From Eukaryota sp. TZLM1-RC (lineage: Eukaryota; Metamonada: BaSk clade): a DNA stretch of 64,000 nt. The notes beneath the pieces are model-generated. The model saw only the letters and a list, made by a program, of their open reading frames with translations. It ran no database searches and was not told where the DNA came from. A program made the position numbers and the translations under genes. Position 1 is the first letter of the stretch; the number at the start of each line of letters is the position of its first letter. Below, in pieces: positions 61,920-64,000 of this stretch. The stretch covers positions 3,224,001 through 3,288,000 of the forward strand of contig JAUPSS010000003.1 of the NCBI GenBank assembly GCA_040285825.1, written 5' to 3'.

Positions 61920-64000
61920 ATGTCAGACATCTCCCAACCAGATATCTCTGACTCTAATCCCCCACTTAACATGCAGCAGGTACCAGCGTCACACATACAT
62001 GATATAGAGGGTAACAAGGCAACGGACCCGGATCCCACCTCCCCCTCCCTTAAAGTAGAAGAAGATGAAAGAGTGGACGAGGTCCCTCTATCTTCAACAA
62101 CAGAAGAGGTAACGAGAACGGACCCGGCTCCCTCTCCCCTCAGGAAAAAAGAAACAGATGAGGTTACGAGAACGGACCCGGCTCCCTCTCCCCTCAAGTA
62201 TGCAGAATTGTCCTCGGAGGCAACGAGAACGGACCCGGCTCCCTCTCCCCTCCCAATTCTAGAACCTGTCTCAAAGGGAACGAATGGAGATCCCACCTTA
62301 GACACGTCTTCCCCATTAGGAGAATATGAAGAAATTCAATCTCAACTGGATGAAATGGAGGGAGAAGACGACTCTTCTGAGGAGTTCTACAAGTTATTAA
62401 GAGAAAATGCGGAGGCTTACCTCGAACCAACAGATTTCTCTCTGTTCGAGCAGCTTCCCCCTTTATGGAGTTACATTCAAAAAGAGGCAGAAACGTTGGT
62501 TTCCAGACCCTCGGAATGATTGGGGATACCCAAAAGGTATTGGAAATTCCCCTCAATGAAAGGAATGAACTCATAAAGGCACTCGATAAACTGAGTAGAA
62601 AGACATTCGGGCGTAACGCAGAGCGCCGCCCCAGAATCTCTGGAATGGACAAAAGAATCAATGAAATGATGTCTCTTCCCATCAAAGATAGATTGGATTG
62701 GAAGGCCTCCTTCCTAGATCAACACGGCAGGAGAATAAGGTTTCTCTCCATCGAGCAGAGAAGTAGGACCGACTCGGAAGACATCCTACAATCCAAATTG
62801 CCTGCCTGGTTTGATCCTAACTTTGATACGGAAATCCATAATTACACGGAGCTGACAGAGGGTGCTCCCACATATTTTAGGGAATTTATGGAGCAGGAGG
62901 ATAGTAGTGAACCAGACAAGCTTGAACCGGTAACACCCTGGTTTGATGCAGACGCTTTAAACAACATTCATACGGAACGATCAGCTGTATCCACGTATAG
63001 GAGCCGTCCTAACAACTACATCCAACAACATGGTAACTCGTTCACGAAACAACGAGAGTTTAGACAATGGGTAACGGGAGATTCATCCACATCTCTCCAC
63101 CTTCCCAAACTGCCTGTTGTAGCCCCCATAATTGCTGAAAAAAGCCAACCAATACAGGTCTGCTCTATTGACAGCATACCCGAACACGTTCCAACAGTGA
63201 ACGTCCCGGAACCTGTAACTAGACAAGACGTTGCTCCTTAGGAAGAACCAACTTCCTCTCAACCTATGGAATGTGAAATCGGAGAAGACATAGAGTTGAA
63301 CGGGCCAGTCGTTGGAGAAACGGCTCCTCCTCAACCCTCAGTAAGAAACTCTTCTTCCGACAGATCTATGCGTATTGAGGACCTACAATCCTCAAGAAGA
63401 GGTATTGACATGAGCATAGCTAGTAGCCTTCATAGACAGATTGATCCACGGTCTAAGGATATCGACTATAAAAGACCTCGATTATCCGCTGACGACCCTA
63501 TCAACAAAATGTCTATCATAGCTTTTCTTTTAAAATATCAAACTTGGGATAACTACGGGCGAAAGATAGCTAATAGACGCTTTGAAGCCCCAGGTCAATC
63601 AGATTGGACCAGAGCCTTTATGATAGCTACCCAGTTATTTGGAGAAGGCCAAGCAGAAATAACCCAAGCTAGGATTAAAGATCTCCCCAAACACATACGC
63701 GACGAGATCACCAGGGATACAACACAGCCTTTGGTAAGGATTGACCCAGCTATAACAGATAAGCTCGGACCCCCAATCCACCATTATGATTTATTTAGGA
63801 GCATGATGATGAGCACTTGCCCTACAGGAATATCCAGCATGATTGACCCTAGCCTTCTATCCAGATGGCAGAGTCAAGGTTTACTCGGTGTTGACTATAC
63901 CGACGCCGACGTCATGGTATTTCTGTTAAAAAGAACACAATTCACATCATATCATGAGGCTTGTACAGCTCTAATGAAGCCTAGAATAAACTGGAGAAAA
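61920..64000 (+). pseudogene. Gag-like polyprotein, with one frameshift and one stop
   Basis: The first frame (61920-62519) starts MSDISQPDISDSNP and is acidic and Pro/Ser-rich, with three copies of an 11-residue repeat TRTDPAPSPL. A one-base shift in 62465-62519 leads to the frame ending in TAG at 63239-63241; the same frame then stays open to 64000. The last part (NKMSIIAFLLKYQTWDNYG, SDWTRAFMIATQLFGEGQ) is helical and capsid-like. No zinc knuckle or RT is reached before the window ends. It could also be another kind of large element protein. Confidence 0.45.
62104..62252 (+). repeat. Triplicated DPAPSPL-coding repeat
   Basis: Three copies of ACGAGAACGGACCCGGCTCC followed by CTCTCCCCT lie near 62110, 62167 and 62223, with a weaker fourth at 62022. 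The copies are identical in the core, so the expansion is recent. Confidence 0.9.

Larger units (their letters stand above)
61765..64000 (+). mobile_element. LTR retroelement, left part, running out of the window
   Basis: The segment 61765-61841 (TGAGTTGGCGCC..TTTAGGCAACA) has TG..CA ends and could be a short LTR. It is followed by ATAATTATTGGCC, which also follows the LTR at 7474. Then come Gag-like frames to the window end. The base composition is clearly richer in G and C than the flanks, as in the Ty3/gypsy element. Confidence 0.5.

Overview
The window looks like a compact nuclear genome segment from a flagellated unicellular eukaryote that I cannot place more precisely. The evidence is three eukaryotic tRNA genes (Glu-TTC, Ile-AAT, Val-AAC), five perfect TTAGGG-type repeats at 2828-2857, and AT-rich DNA with short intergenic gaps. 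Most genes are uninterrupted, and the two introns I can reconstruct are only 28 and 32 nt. Host genes include a WASH-complex subunit (WASHC4/SWIP), a probable intraflagellar-transport protein IFT43, TRM112, a SETD6/Rkm4-type SET methyltransferase, a Rix1/PELP1-like protein, a fused double thymidine kinase and a SLC35-type transporter. Long host frames free of stops argue for the standard genetic code.

Layout. 1-1986: 5' part of WASHC4 on the minus strand. 1986-4400: pieces of Fanzor (eukaryotic TnpB, OMEGA-type RNA-guided nuclease) family 1, a telomere-like repeat and a 10-bp minisatellite. 4.6-5.1 kb: a secreted Cys-rich protein. 6.4-10.7 kb: decayed Ty3/gypsy gag and integrase, broken by a small non-autonomous LTR element. 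10.7-13.2 kb: nested LINEs with a solo LTR. 13.2-14.0 kb: tRNA-Glu with a pogo-like DNA transposon beside it. 15-21 kb: MORN protein, membrane protein, a second family-1 Fanzor cut by a LINE, tRNA-Ile and TRM112. 22.2-25.0 kb: a nearly complete Fanzor element (family 3), with an internally deleted copy at 32.8-33.9 kb. 25.2-30 kb: pogo-like transposase relic, tRNA-Val and two head-to-head LINEs. 30.8-32.0 kb: a small membrane protein gene directly downstream of a family-2 Fanzor relic. 34.55-41.89 kb: a full-length Ty3/gypsy element with 170-bp LTRs and a TTTG target duplication. 43.3-61.2 kb: the gene-dense block (IFT43-like, Rix1-like, SET, thymidine kinase, transporter, RING protein, two unknown genes), enclosed by an inverted duplication of the thymidine kinase gene. 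61.25-64 kb: a LINE fragment and the gag end of another LTR retroelement.

The most striking pattern is that four separate Fanzor right ends, two each from two families, stop 2-8 nt before the ATG of a host gene and lie in the same orientation as that gene. In OMEGA systems the guide RNA scaffold is the right end and the guide is the sequence just outside it. At these loci the guide-equivalent sequence would therefore be the start of a host gene. Whether this reflects target choice, use of the right end as a promoter or 5' leader, or a regulatory RNA role is not decided by the sequence. Mobile elements make up roughly half of the window and are nested deeply enough to order several insertions.
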